NCBI GenBank assembly: GCA_965232405.1
Contig: OZ246966.1
Coordinates: 62,001 to 126,000, forward strand
Length of the DNA: 64,000 nt
From: RCIO01 sp965232405
GTDB taxonomy: Bacteria; Pseudomonadota; Alphaproteobacteria; Rhizobiales; Rhizobiaceae
Direction: 5' to 3'
How positions within the stretch are numbered: position 1 is the stretch's first letter; each line of letters begins with the position of its first letter. The position numbers and the translations under genes were made by a program. Positions 43,925 through 52,009 of the stretch are shown one piece after another. The notes beneath the pieces are model-generated. The model had not been told where the DNA came from, did not search any database, and saw only the letters and a program-made list of their open reading frames with translations.

Positions 43925-45544
43925 ATGACCGATCCTTCCACCGACCAGATGTTCCCTCTTGGCGCAGACGAAACGCCCTACCGCAAGCTCACCAGCGACT
44001 TCGTCTCGGTGGACAGTTTCCGCGGCGAGGAAATGCTGATGGTGGAGCCGGAAGGGCTGAGGCTTCTGTCGGAAACCGCTTTTGCCGACATCAATCATCT
44101 CCTCAGACCGGGACACCTGAAACAGCTCGCCTCGATCCTCGAAGACCCTGAGGCCACCGACAATGACCGCTTTGTCGCCTACGACCTGCTGAAAAACGCC
44201 AACATCGCCGCCGGCGGTGTTCTGCCGATGTGCCAGGACACCGGCACGGCGATTGTCATGGGCAAAAAGGGACGGCGGGTCTGGACGGACGGCAGCGACG
44301 CCGGCGCGCTCGGGCGCGGCGTGCTTGACGCCTATGAGCGCAAGAATCTGCGTTATTCGCAACTCGCACCGCTAGCCATGTTCGAGGAGAAGAACACAAA
44401 GAACAACCTGCCCGCACAGATCGACATCTACGAGGAAGGCGAAGACGCCTACAAATTCCTCTTTGTCGCCAAGGGCGGCGGCTCGGCCAACAAGACCTTC
44501 CTCTATCAGGGCACGCCGTCACTTCTGACGCACGACCGGATGATCGAGTTTCTGAAGGAGAAAATCCTCACGCTCGGTACGGCCGCCTGCCCGCCCTATC
44601 ATCTGGCCATCGTCATTGGTGGCACATCTGCCGAGATGAACCTGAAGACGGTCAAGCTCGCCTCGACGCGCTATCTGGACACGCTGCCGACCTCCGGAAG
44701 CGAGGCGGGTCATGCTTTCCGCGACCTCGAAATGGAAGCCGAAGTGCACAAACTTACCCAGCATATGGGGGTCGGCGCGCAGTTCGGCGGCAAATATTTC
44801 TGCCACGATGTGCGCGTCATCCGCCTTCCCCGCCACGGCGCATCGCTGCCGATCGGGCTTGGCGTTTCGTGCTCGGCCGACCGTCAGGCAATGGGCAAGA
44901 TTACCCGTGACGGCATTTTCATGGAAGAGCTGGAAACCAATCCGGCCAAGTACATGCCGGATATCGACGAGGAAAAACTGACCTCCCATGTGGTCAGGAT
45001 CGACCTCAACAAGCCGATGACTCAGATCCTCAGCGAGTTGTCGCAACATCCGGTAAAGACTCGCCTTTCGCTTTCCGGCTCAATCATCGTTGCGCGCGAT
45101 CTGGCGCATGCGAAGATCCGCGAGCGGTTGGAAAAGGGCGAACCGATGCCCGACTATTTCAAGAACCACCCGATCTATTATGCCGGCCCGGCCAAGACAC
45201 CGGAGGGCTACGCATCCGGTTCGTTCGGGCCAACGACTGCAGGCCGCATGGATTCCTTCGTGGACCAGTTCCAGTCCTTCGGCGGTTCGATGGTGATGCT
45301 TGCCAAGGGCAATCGCTCACGTCAGGTGCGCGAGGCCTGCGGCAGACATGGCGGGTTCTATCTGGGTTCCATCGGCGGCCCGGCCGCCCGCCTTGCGCAG
45401 GACTGCATCAAAAAAGTCGAGGTGGTCGAATATGCCGAACTCGGCATGGAGGCGATCTGGAAAATCGAGGTCGAGGACTTCCCGGCCTTCATCGTCATCG
45501 ACGACAAGGGCAACGACTTCTTCAAGGAACTGAACCTTGGCTGA
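43925..45544 (+). CDS. fumA: class I fumarate hydratase
   Basis: A 539-residue iron-sulfur fumarase. The 4Fe-4S ligands are the Cys in LPMCQDTGTA, AACPPYHL and VSCSADRQA. It hydrates fumarate to malate in the citric acid cycle and is sensitive to oxidation. Length and motifs agree with FumA/FumB-type single-chain enzymes. It is followed closely by a rhodanese gene. Confidence 0.95.
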   Translation: MTDPSTDQMFPLGADETPYRKLTSDFVSVDSFRGEEMLMVEPEGLRLLSETAFADINHLLRPGHLKQLASILEDPEATDNDRFVAYDLLKNANIAAGGVLPMCQDTGTAIVMGKKGRRVWTDGSDAGALGRGVLDAYERKNLRYSQLAPLAMFEEKNTKNNLPAQIDIYEEGEDAYKFLFVAKGGGSANKTFLYQGTPSLLTHDRMIEFLKEKILTLGTAACPPYHLAIVIGGTSAEMNLKTVKLASTRYLDTLPTSGSEAGHAFRDLEMEAEVHKLTQHMGVGAQFGGKYFCHDVRVIRLPRHGASLPIGLGVSCSADRQAMGKITRDGIFMEELETNPAKYMPDIDEEKLTSHVVRIDLNKPMTQILSELSQHPVKTRLSLSGSIIVARDLAHAKIRERLEKGEPMPDYFKNHPIYYAGPAKTPEGYASGSFGPTTAGRMDSFVDQFQSFGGSMVMLAKGNRSRQVREACGRHGGFYLGSIGGPAARLAQDCIKKVEVVEYAELGMEAIWKIEVEDFPAFIVIDDKGNDFFKELNLG

Positions 45545-45554
45545 TGGTGCGACG

Positions 45555-45962
45555 ATGGCGATGAAAAAAGGCTACAAACAGCTGGTCGATGAGGCGAATG
45601 CCGAGATCGAGACGATCACGCCCCAGCAGGCCGCGGAGCGGGCCGAAGGCGGAGAGACAGTCCTGATCGACATTCGCGACATCCGCGAATTGCAGCGCGA
45701 AGGCCGTGTGCCGGGCGCACATCACGCGCCCCGCGGCATGCTGGAATTCTGGATCGATCCCGAAAGCCCATACCACAAGGAATTGTTTTCCTCGGGCAAG
45801 AGCTTCGTCTTCTTCTGCGCCGCCGGCTGGCGCTCGGCGCTGGCAACCAAGACCGCGCAGGATATGGGGCTCGAAAACGTAGCCCACATCGAGGGTGGTT
45901 TTGGCGCCTGGCGCGAGGCCGGATTACCGATTGAGCCTTTGCCGGAGAAGAAGCGCGACTGA
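45555..45962 (+). CDS. rhodanese-like sulfurtransferase
   Basis: 135 residues from the ATG at 45555. The frame opens at a TTG (45537) inside the last codons of fumA, and an ATG at 45561 is also possible. A single rhodanese domain has VLIDIRDIRE and the active-site loop CAAGWRS with the persulfide Cys. It is probably co-transcribed with the iron-sulfur fumarase. A role in sulfur supply or repair is attractive but unproven. The stop codon is part of a perfect terminator hairpin. Confidence 0.9.
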   Translation: MAMKKGYKQLVDEANAEIETITPQQAAERAEGGETVLIDIRDIRELQREGRVPGAHHAPRGMLEFWIDPESPYHKELFSSGKSFVFFCAAGWRSALATKTAQDMGLENVAHIEGGFGAWREAGLPIEPLPEKKRD

Positions 45963-45974
45963 AATCAGTCGCGC
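45953..45974. terminator. bidirectional hairpin terminator
   Basis: A perfect 10-bp stem, GCGCGACTGA / TCAGTCGCGC, with a 2-base AA centre, includes the rhodanese stop codon and is followed by CTCTCTGTTT. It lies between two convergent genes. Confidence 0.75.
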
Positions 45975-45983
45975 CTCTCTGTT

Positions 45984-46895
45984 TCAGGCCGCAACGGCGA
46001 CATCCGGATCGGTCAGAAAGTCGATAATCCGGCGCGTCACGTCGCAATCGGCCAGAATGCGCCTGTGCCCGAGGCCCGGCGCCCAGTGAACCCGGACATG
46101 CGGGCCGGCCTTGGCAAGCGATTCCGCCTCGCTAGCCGGCACTTCCTTGTCATCAGGCGAGTGCACGACCAGCGCCGGCAGTGGGTGTTCGGCCAGCTGG
46201 TTGGCGACCACAAACTCCTCGAGCGGACGGCCGGTGATCTTTTCAACCCGCGCTGCAAGCGCGGTCTGTGCCCGCGTGCCCAGATTGAGGAAACGCCCGA
46301 ACTCCTGAAAAATCGCCGGCATCGAACTGGGCGCGGCCACCGTCACCAGCCTTCCCGTCTCGACCGGCGGAATGCCCTTGATCGAGCCGACAACGGCGTT
46401 TGCAGCCACGGCTCCGCCGAACGAGTGGCCGACAATTGCCGAAAACGGACCGAACCACTGGCCCGCCGCGTGAACCGAAGCCACGGCGTTGGCCATGTTC
46501 AGGGTGCGCCCCGGCGATTCGCCGTGACCTGGAAGATCGACCGCAATGACGCGAAAACCGCTCTGCGCAAACGCCTGGATGTAGCCGGACATGTACGCCG
46601 CGCGCGACCGCCACCCATGCAAGACCAAAACCGTCGGCGCGCCCTTGCGCCCGTTTGGCGGCGCAAAGTCATATGCTGCAACCCAGCCGCCGCCTTCCAG
46701 CTTCAGCCGATGCCTGCGACCTTCGCGCATGATTGGCTCGGATTTTTCCAGAGCCAGAATTTCCTTCGCCGACTGTCGCCCCGAGCGCGGAACCCGGCTA
46801 AACAATTCGAACGCTGCCCGTCCGGTCGCGGCGGGCGAAACATGTTCCGCAACGGCAAACAACCCGCGGATGACCATGAAGCCGAATGATGGCAT
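45984..46895 (-). CDS. alpha/beta hydrolase, divergent from marR
   Basis: 303 residues from the ATG at 46895, with AAGGA upstream. It is a serine hydrolase: oxyanion HGWRSRA, nucleophile elbow GHSFGGA, Asp in HSPDDKEV, His in GLGHRRIL. A hydrophobic N-terminal segment may associate with the membrane. The gene faces a MarR-family regulator across 47 bp holding two palindromes, so it is the likely target of that regulator. The substrate is unknown. Confidence 0.87.
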   Translation of the reverse strand: MPSFGFMVIRGLFAVAEHVSPAATGRAAFELFSRVPRSGRQSAKEILALEKSEPIMREGRRHRLKLEGGGWVAAYDFAPPNGRKGAPTVLVLHGWRSRAAYMSGYIQAFAQSGFRVIAVDLPGHGESPGRTLNMANAVASVHAAGQWFGPFSAIVGHSFGGAVAANAVVGSIKGIPPVETGRLVTVAAPSSMPAIFQEFGRFLNLGTRAQTALAARVEKITGRPLEEFVVANQLAEHPLPALVVHSPDDKEVPASEAESLAKAGPHVRVHWAPGLGHRRILADCDVTRRIIDFLTDPDVAVAA

Positions 46896-46914
46896 AGTGG
46901 GATTCCTTGAAATA

Positions 46915-46948
46915 GTTCAAACATGAACATATTAGTTCAACCATGAAC
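46915..46948. promoter_or_regulatory. tandem MarR-type operators in the divergent promoter
   Basis: Two copies of GTTCA-N4-TGAAC stand exactly 20 bp apart: 46915-46928 and 46935-46948. The second includes the marR start codon (46943-46945). The geometry, two helical turns on one face between divergent genes, is what an autorepressing MarR dimer pair would use. Confidence 0.7.
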
Positions 46949-47395
46949 AAACTGCAAGAGCTTCCCTGGGACAATCCGCGGTTTCGCAACTGGATTGCCG
47001 TCATCCGCGCGGAAAAGGCGATTGTGCGCGAGCTTGGTCGGTCGCTGGCTCCGCTCGGCATCAAGATCGTTCAGCTTGATATTCTGATGAACCTGCATCG
47101 CCATCCCGGCATGTCGCAGCACGATCTGGCGCGCAGACTGCTGGTCGGCCGGTCCAACATCACAATGCTGCTGCCCCAACTGGAATCCCAGGGCCTGCTG
47201 CGCCGCGAAGGCGACGCCAAGGATAAGAGGGTCATGCGGCTTTACCTGACCGATGACGGCGAAAAGCTGCTCGGCGAGGCGCTGGAAATCTATACCGGCC
47301 TGATCGACCGGGTGATGGCTCAGTCCACCCCGGCCGAATGCGACGCTATCGGCGCACAGATGCACCGTATCGTCGAAATGCTGAAAGACGACTAG
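46943..47395 (+). CDS. MarR-family transcriptional regulator
   Basis: 150 residues. The winged helix lies in QHDLARRLLVGRSNITMLLPQLESQGLLRRE, followed by the wing DAKDKRVMRLYLTDDG. The ATG at 46943 sits inside an operator palindrome and has no visible ribosome site, so the mRNA may be leaderless or nearly so. It probably represses itself and the divergent hydrolase, with release by a small aromatic or lipid-like ligand. That is a family property, not seen here. Confidence 0.9.
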   Translation: MNKLQELPWDNPRFRNWIAVIRAEKAIVRELGRSLAPLGIKIVQLDILMNLHRHPGMSQHDLARRLLVGRSNITMLLPQLESQGLLRREGDAKDKRVMRLYLTDDGEKLLGEALEIYTGLIDRVMAQSTPAECDAIGAQMHRIVEMLKDD

Positions 47396-47506
47396 GGCGC
47401 TACGCGCCGGGCACGGCGGTATGGTAAACGGCCCGACCGCCCATTATCCAGCCATTAACCATATTCCGGCACCTTCGCGGCAGTTCGTTCGCCGTGAGTG
47501 TGCCCC

Positions 47507-48340
47507 ATGCGTGTGTTCCCTGCCCTGCTGGCCGTATTGGCCGCATTCAGCCTCTCCGCCTGCACCACCAAGCCAAAAGAAGCCGAGACGCCGAAACTGG
47601 CATTCGCGGCAGAGCGAAAGCCCGACCTTTCACGGTCCGGCGAGGTGATGTCGTTTCCCGGGCCTCGCGGCTCGTTGCGCGGGCGGACCATTCGTGTCGG
47701 CAGCGTCTCTGACCTCATACTCGCGCGCGGCGAAGTGGTGCTGACCTTTGACGACGGGCCGATACCCGGCAAGACCAGGAACATACTCGCCGCATTGGAC
47801 AAACACGGCGTCAAGGCGACCTTCCTCATGGTTGGCCAGATGGCCAATGCCTATCCTGATCTCGTGCGTGAGGTGGCAGCGCGCGGCCATACGATCGGAT
47901 CGCATACCCAAAACCACACCAATCTGGCCTCGGTCTCGTTCGATACGGCTGTCGGCCAGATCGACCGTGGTCGCAAAAGCATCGCATCCGCGCTCGGCCC
48001 GAGCCGCAGCCGGCTGGCGCCGTTCTTCCGCTTTCCCTATCTGGCCTCGACCGCCGCTTTGAAGCGGCATCTCGCCATGCAGGGCATCGTAGTCATCGAT
48101 GCCTCGGTCGATTCGAAGGACTATTTCGTGTCCTCGCCCGAACAGGTTCGCAGCCGCACGATAGCCGCTCTGGATCGCAAGGGCTCAGGCATCGTCCTGA
48201 TGCACGATATTCATTCGCGCACCGCGTCTATGCTGCCGCAGTTCCTGGCCGACCTTCATGCGCGCGGCTACAAGGTCGTGCATCTGGTTCCGCGTTCTCG
48301 CGATGCCGAGGCTCTTATCGTCGCGGCGGCAGGCGAATAG
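47507..48340 (+). CDS. polysaccharide deacetylase, lipoprotein
   Basis: 277 residues from the ATG at 47507, with a lipoprotein signal ending in LSAC. The NodB homology domain has LTFDDGP (catalytic Asp and metal Asp), SHTQNH (metal His pair), FFRFPY and LMHDIH. It should remove acetyl groups from a cell-surface polysaccharide or peptidoglycan in the periplasm. It ends 3 bp from the convergent PPOX gene. Confidence 0.9.
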   Translation: MRVFPALLAVLAAFSLSACTTKPKEAETPKLAFAAERKPDLSRSGEVMSFPGPRGSLRGRTIRVGSVSDLILARGEVVLTFDDGPIPGKTRNILAALDKHGVKATFLMVGQMANAYPDLVREVAARGHTIGSHTQNHTNLASVSFDTAVGQIDRGRKSIASALGPSRSRLAPFFRFPYLASTAALKRHLAMQGIVVIDASVDSKDYFVSSPEQVRSRTIAALDRKGSGIVLMHDIHSRTASMLPQFLADLHARGYKVVHLVPRSRDAEALIVAAAGE

Positions 48341-48343
48341 CCG

Positions 48344-48955
48344 CTACCACATGGTCTTTTCGGCACGTCCGGGCCACTCAGCATCATAGGCCGCGCCGTC
48401 AATGTCGCCGCTGCTGGTGCGCGCCAGCATCTGCCCCGGCGTCGGCAGGCCTTCGGCCAGTGACTGCCGCTGCGGGTCCCAAAGCCCGGCTCGCTTGATA
48501 GCCCGTGCGCACTGGAAATAGACGCTGTCAACGGTAACGATTGTGACCGACCGCGCGGCCTTTCCCTCAACCGCGAAAGATGCGCAGAGTTCGGGATCGA
48601 CACTGATGACCGCGCGCCCGTTGATCCGCATGGCGGTTGCCGATCCCGGCACCAGAAACAGCAGGGCCACCCGACCATCCCTGATGATGTTCCTGAGTGA
48701 ATCCGTGCGATTGTTGCCGTGACGGTCAGGCAGCATGACGGTTTTTTCATCGGCGATCCGAACGACTTCGGCCGGGTCGCCACGCGGCGAACAATCCATT
48801 CCCTCCGGCCCCACCGTCGCCAGCGCGACGAAAGGCGAGGCGTCGATGAAGGCGGTGTATTCCGGAATGATCCGGTCGACCTCCTTGACAAGCGAACTCT
48901 TGCCCGGCTGGCCGTACAGCGCCTCAAGCTGCTCGACAGTTGTGATCGTGGTCAT
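48344..48955 (-). CDS. pyridoxamine 5'-phosphate oxidase-like FMN flavoprotein
   Basis: 203 residues with a split-barrel FMN fold: FVALATVGPEGMDCSPRGDP, then LPDRHGNNRTDSLRNI, then FLVPGSATAMRINGRA. These match the MSMEG_1061-type PPOX flavoproteins, whose substrate is unknown. It is 27 bp downstream of the DUF971 gene on the same strand and probably in one operon. Confidence 0.85.
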   Translation of the reverse strand: MTTITTVEQLEALYGQPGKSSLVKEVDRIIPEYTAFIDASPFVALATVGPEGMDCSPRGDPAEVVRIADEKTVMLPDRHGNNRTDSLRNIIRDGRVALLFLVPGSATAMRINGRAVISVDPELCASFAVEGKAARSVTIVTVDSVYFQCARAIKRAGLWDPQRQSLAEGLPTPGQMLARTSSGDIDGAAYDAEWPGRAEKTMW

Positions 48956-48982
48956 CAGCGCCCCCAGATCGTGTGAGCGGCA

Positions 48983-49330
48983 TCAGCCGCGTTTCAGGCC
49001 CTTTTCGGCCAGTTCATCCAGATAGGCCTGCCAGCGGGCATCTTTTTCCCGACCCAGCGTGTCGAGATAGGTCCAGGTGAAGATGCCCGTGTCGTGTCCG
49101 TCATCGAAGGTGATGCGCACGGCGTAATTGCCGGTCGGTTCGATAGCGGCGATGGCAACGTCCCGCTTGCCGGCAACCGTGATGCGCTGTTCGGGCGAAT
49201 GGCCCTGCACTTCCGCCGACGGCGACAAAACACGCAGCAACTCGGCCGAAAGTTTGTGCGCCTGATCGGCGAAGCTCACCGTCAGTTCACGGCGGTCTTT
49301 CGATACGCGCAATTCGGTCGGCGGGTTCAT
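48983..49330 (-). CDS. DUF971 protein
   Basis: 115 residues from the ATG at 49330. It has the DUF971 (GBBH-like N-terminal) fold: ELRVSKDRRELTVSF near the start, then NYAVRITFDDGHDTGIFTWTYL, which is highly characteristic. Stand-alone DUF971 proteins occur across proteobacteria and have been suggested to touch Fe-S metabolism; the function is not established. It is divergent from moaA across 154 bp. Confidence 0.87.
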   Translation of the reverse strand: MNPPTELRVSKDRRELTVSFADQAHKLSAELLRVLSPSAEVQGHSPEQRITVAGKRDVAIAAIEPTGNYAVRITFDDGHDTGIFTWTYLDTLGREKDARWQAYLDELAEKGLKRG

Positions 49331-49423
49331 TTCGTCGGTCCCATGTCGCAATGCAAATAGCCCTCGCCGCACGACTGGTCCATGACGCACATCGCCCACG
49401 ACCATTGCACCTGAGGCGGCAGC

Positions 49424-49447
49424 GGTTATATTTGGCCGTATACAACG
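49424..49447. promoter_or_regulatory. ModE-like palindrome upstream of moaA
   Basis: GGTTATAT and ATACAACG form inverted arms 8 bp apart, matching the molybdate-repressor pattern CGTTATAT-N8-ATATAACG at 14 of 16 positions. It ends 38 bp before the moaA start. No modE or mod transporter gene is in the window. Confidence 0.35.
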
Positions 49448-49484
49448 CTTTTAACCAGGCACAAACGTAACGGACTTACCCGAG

Positions 49485-50492
49485 ATGCAGCAGCAACCCC
49501 AGATGATTGATCCCTTCGGACGCGGCATCTCCTATCTGCGCGTTTCGGTCACCGACCGCTGCGACTTCCGCTGCACCTATTGCATGGCGGAAGACATGAC
49601 CTTCCTTCCGAAGAAGGACCTTCTGTCGCTGGAGGAACTCGACAGGCTTTGCACCGTGTTTGTCGAAAAGGGCGTGCGCAAGCTGCGCCTCACCGGTGGC
49701 GAGCCGCTGGTGCGCAAGAATGTGATGCACCTCATCCGCCAGCTCTCGCGCCATCTGGACAGTGGCGCGCTGAACGAACTCACGCTGACCACCAACGGTT
49801 CGCAACTGGCCCGTTATGCCGCCGAACTGGCCGACTGCGGCGTGCTGCGCATCAATGTGTCGATGGACACGCTGGACCCGGTCAAGTTTCGCGAGATCAC
49901 CCGATGGGGCGATATCGACAAGGTGCTGCGTGGCATCGACGCCGCGCAGGATGCGGGTCTCAAGATCAAGATCAACGCCGTCGCGCTGAAGGATTTCAAC
50001 GATCATGAAATCCCCGACCTGATGCGCTGGGCGCATGGACGCGGCATGGATCTGACGCTGATCGAAACCATGCCGATGGGTGAAATCGACGCCGACCGCA
50101 CCGATCAGTACCTGCCGCTGTCGCAGATGCGCGCCGCGCTGGAGCAGACCTTCACGCTCACCGACATTCCCTACAAGACCGGTGGGCCGGCTCGTTACGT
50201 CGATGTGGCTGAAACCGGCGGCCGGCTGGGTTTCATCACCCCGATGACCCACAATTTCTGCGAAAGCTGCAACCGCGTTCGGCTGACCTGCACCGGCACG
50301 CTCTATATGTGCCTCGGCCAGGAGGACGCCGCCGATCTGCGCGTGGCGCTGCGCGCTTCGGAAGGCAACGAACTCGTCACGAACGCTATTGACGAAGCAA
50401 TCGGCCGCAAACCCAAGGGCCATGACTTCGTCATCGACCGTCTGACGACCCGCCCTGCCGTGTCCCGTCACATGAGTGTCACCGGCGGCTGA
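49485..50492 (+). CDS. moaA: GTP 3',8-cyclase
   Basis: A 335-residue radical SAM enzyme for the first step of molybdenum cofactor synthesis. The SAM cluster ligands are Cys26, Cys30 and Cys33 (CDFRCTYC). The C-terminal cluster binding GTP is CESCNRVRL then CTGTLYMC. The chain ends in the conserved Gly-Gly. LTGGEPLVRK and the following TTNGSQL are also conserved. The partners moaC, moaD and moaE are not nearby; mobA and mobB lie 2.7 kb downstream. Confidence 0.96.
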   Translation: MQQQPQMIDPFGRGISYLRVSVTDRCDFRCTYCMAEDMTFLPKKDLLSLEELDRLCTVFVEKGVRKLRLTGGEPLVRKNVMHLIRQLSRHLDSGALNELTLTTNGSQLARYAAELADCGVLRINVSMDTLDPVKFREITRWGDIDKVLRGIDAAQDAGLKIKINAVALKDFNDHEIPDLMRWAHGRGMDLTLIETMPMGEIDADRTDQYLPLSQMRAALEQTFTLTDIPYKTGGPARYVDVAETGGRLGFITPMTHNFCESCNRVRLTCTGTLYMCLGQEDAADLRVALRASEGNELVTNAIDEAIGRKPKGHDFVIDRLTTRPAVSRHMSVTGG

Positions 50493-50567
50493 TCCCCGCT
50501 TCACACGATTTACACCGATGCCGGCGGTGGATAGCATCCGGCGAACACCAAGCACCGGGGCACCTTC

Positions 50568-50924
50568 ATGAAGCAGTTGATTCTCTCCGCGGTTTTCGCC
50601 CTGGGCCTCACGGTTCCCTCGATGGGGCAGAGCATCGGTGGCAGCTATGTCGCCCAAGGCACCAATCTCGACGGCTCGCCCTATCAGGGAACGGCTGAGA
50701 TCAGGCTGACCAGCGACACGACCTGCACCATCGAATGGGTGACCGGCTCGACCACGTCACGCGGCATTTGCAGCCGCAATGGCAATGCCTTTGCGGCCGC
50801 CTACGTGATGGGCAACGTTTATGGCCTCGTGATCTACCAGGTCCTGTCCGACGGCACCTTGGACGGGCTCTGGACAATCGCCGGCCAGCCGGGAAGCGGC
50901 ACCGAGAGGCTCACGCCGCGATAA
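50568..50924 (+). CDS. small secreted protein of unknown function
   Basis: 118 residues with a signal peptide (QLILSAVFALGLTVPSMGQS). The mature part is beta-rich: GSYVAQGTNLDGSPYQGTA, TTCTIEWVTG, CSRNGNAFAAAYVMG and GLVIYQVLSDGTLDGLWTI, with two Cys that could pair. This looks like a small beta-barrel or lipocalin-like periplasmic protein. No function is known to me. It follows moaA by 75 bp on the same strand. Confidence 0.75.
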   Translation: MKQLILSAVFALGLTVPSMGQSIGGSYVAQGTNLDGSPYQGTAEIRLTSDTTCTIEWVTGSTTSRGICSRNGNAFAAAYVMGNVYGLVIYQVLSDGTLDGLWTIAGQPGSGTERLTPR

Positions 50925-51006
50925 GCGTTACTGGCCCAATTGCTTCTGCCAGTTTGCGGCACTATGGAACCGCCTATTCAACCGATTCCGCGACTGGACG
51001 CCACTG

Positions 51007-51921
51007 TTGAGCATCAATCTCCGCGCCGCGCTGTTCATGGCCCTCGCCATGTTCGGTTTCACGGCCAATGACGCGATAATCAAAGGGCTGACCGACAGCC
51101 TCAATACCGGTCAGATCATGTTTGTGCGCGGCATGTTTGCAACGGTGCTCGTAGGGCTGCTGGCTTGGCAACAGGGTGCGCTTTCCAGACTGTCGCTTGC
51201 GCTGAACCCGATGGTTGCGCTGCGGGCAGGTTGCGAAATCGGCGCCACACTGCTTTTCCTTAGCGCGCTGGCGCACATGCCGATCGCCAACATCTCCGCC
51301 GTCCTTCAGTCTCTGCCGCTGGCGGTGACGATGGGCGCGGCCTTGTTCCTCGGCGAGCGAGTTCGCTGGCGGCGCTGGTCGGCCATTCTGGTAGGCTTCG
51401 CAGGCGTGCTGATCATCGTGCGGCCCGGGCTCGCAGGCTTCGATGCCTATTCGCTCTTTGCGCTGGGCGCCGTCGTTTTTGCGGCCGCTCGCGACCTGCT
51501 GACCCGCCAGGTGCCGGATGCCGTTCCGACACTACTGATCACGGCGGTTACCGCGCTACTCGTGGCTCTGACAGGCGGAGTGCTGGTCGCACCGCTTGGC
51601 GGCTGGACACCGATCGGCGGCTACGAACTCGCAATGCTGGCCGCTGCGGCAGTGCTGCTGATCGTCGGCTACCAGTTCATCATTCTTGCCATGCGCACCG
51701 GTGAAATCGCCTTCGTTGCGCCTTATCGCTACACCTCCCTCCTGTGGGCAATCCTGTTCGGCTTGCTCCTCTTTGCCGAGTGGCCAGACACCATGATGCT
51801 GGCAGGCTCCGCACTTGTTGTCGGATCCGGTCTCTATTCCTTCTATCGCGAGAGGAAGGTCGGCCGCGCCAGCCCGATAGCCGAAACCTCTGGCGAGGCA
51901 ATGACACCGGACGGCCTGTGA
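51007..51921 (+). CDS. EamA/DMT-family transporter
   Basis: 304 residues from a TTG start at 51007, with ten membrane spans in two EamA repeats (ALFMALAMFGFTANDAIIKG at the start, then LGERVRWRRWSAILVGFAGV between repeats). It is probably an exporter of a small metabolite; the substrate is unknown. It sits between the small secreted protein and a drug-type MFS exporter. Confidence 0.88.
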   Translation: MSINLRAALFMALAMFGFTANDAIIKGLTDSLNTGQIMFVRGMFATVLVGLLAWQQGALSRLSLALNPMVALRAGCEIGATLLFLSALAHMPIANISAVLQSLPLAVTMGAALFLGERVRWRRWSAILVGFAGVLIIVRPGLAGFDAYSLFALGAVVFAAARDLLTRQVPDAVPTLLITAVTALLVALTGGVLVAPLGGWTPIGGYELAMLAAAAVLLIVGYQFIILAMRTGEIAFVAPYRYTSLLWAILFGLLLFAEWPDTMMLAGSALVVGSGLYSFYRERKVGRASPIAETSGEAMTPDGL

Positions 51922-51935
51922 TCCACACTATCCGC

Positions 51936-51966
51936 TTGACTTCAAGTAGGGTTGAACCCGTACTGC
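51936..51966 (+). promoter_or_regulatory. SoxR-like MerR-type promoter
   Basis: TTGACT (51936-51941), a 19-bp spacer and TACTGC (51961-51966). The spacer carries TTCAA-N6-TTGAA (51941-51956), placed as in SoxR promoters: the TTGAC, TCAAGT and TTGA blocks align in register. It would drive the Bcr/CflA-type exporter at 52010. Confidence 0.5.
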
Positions 51967-51968
51967 GC

Positions 51969-52002
51969 CCAAAATTCATTTGTATGCCAATTAATTTTGG
52001 AG
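51969..52002 (+). promoter_or_regulatory. hairpin covering the ribosome site of the Bcr/CflA gene
   Basis: CCAAAATT (51969-51976) pairs perfectly with AATTTTGG (51993-52000). The right arm takes in the first two bases of the GGAG ribosome site (51999-52002), so the folded leader could hide it. Confidence 0.4.
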
Positions 52003-52009
52003 CCCGCTG

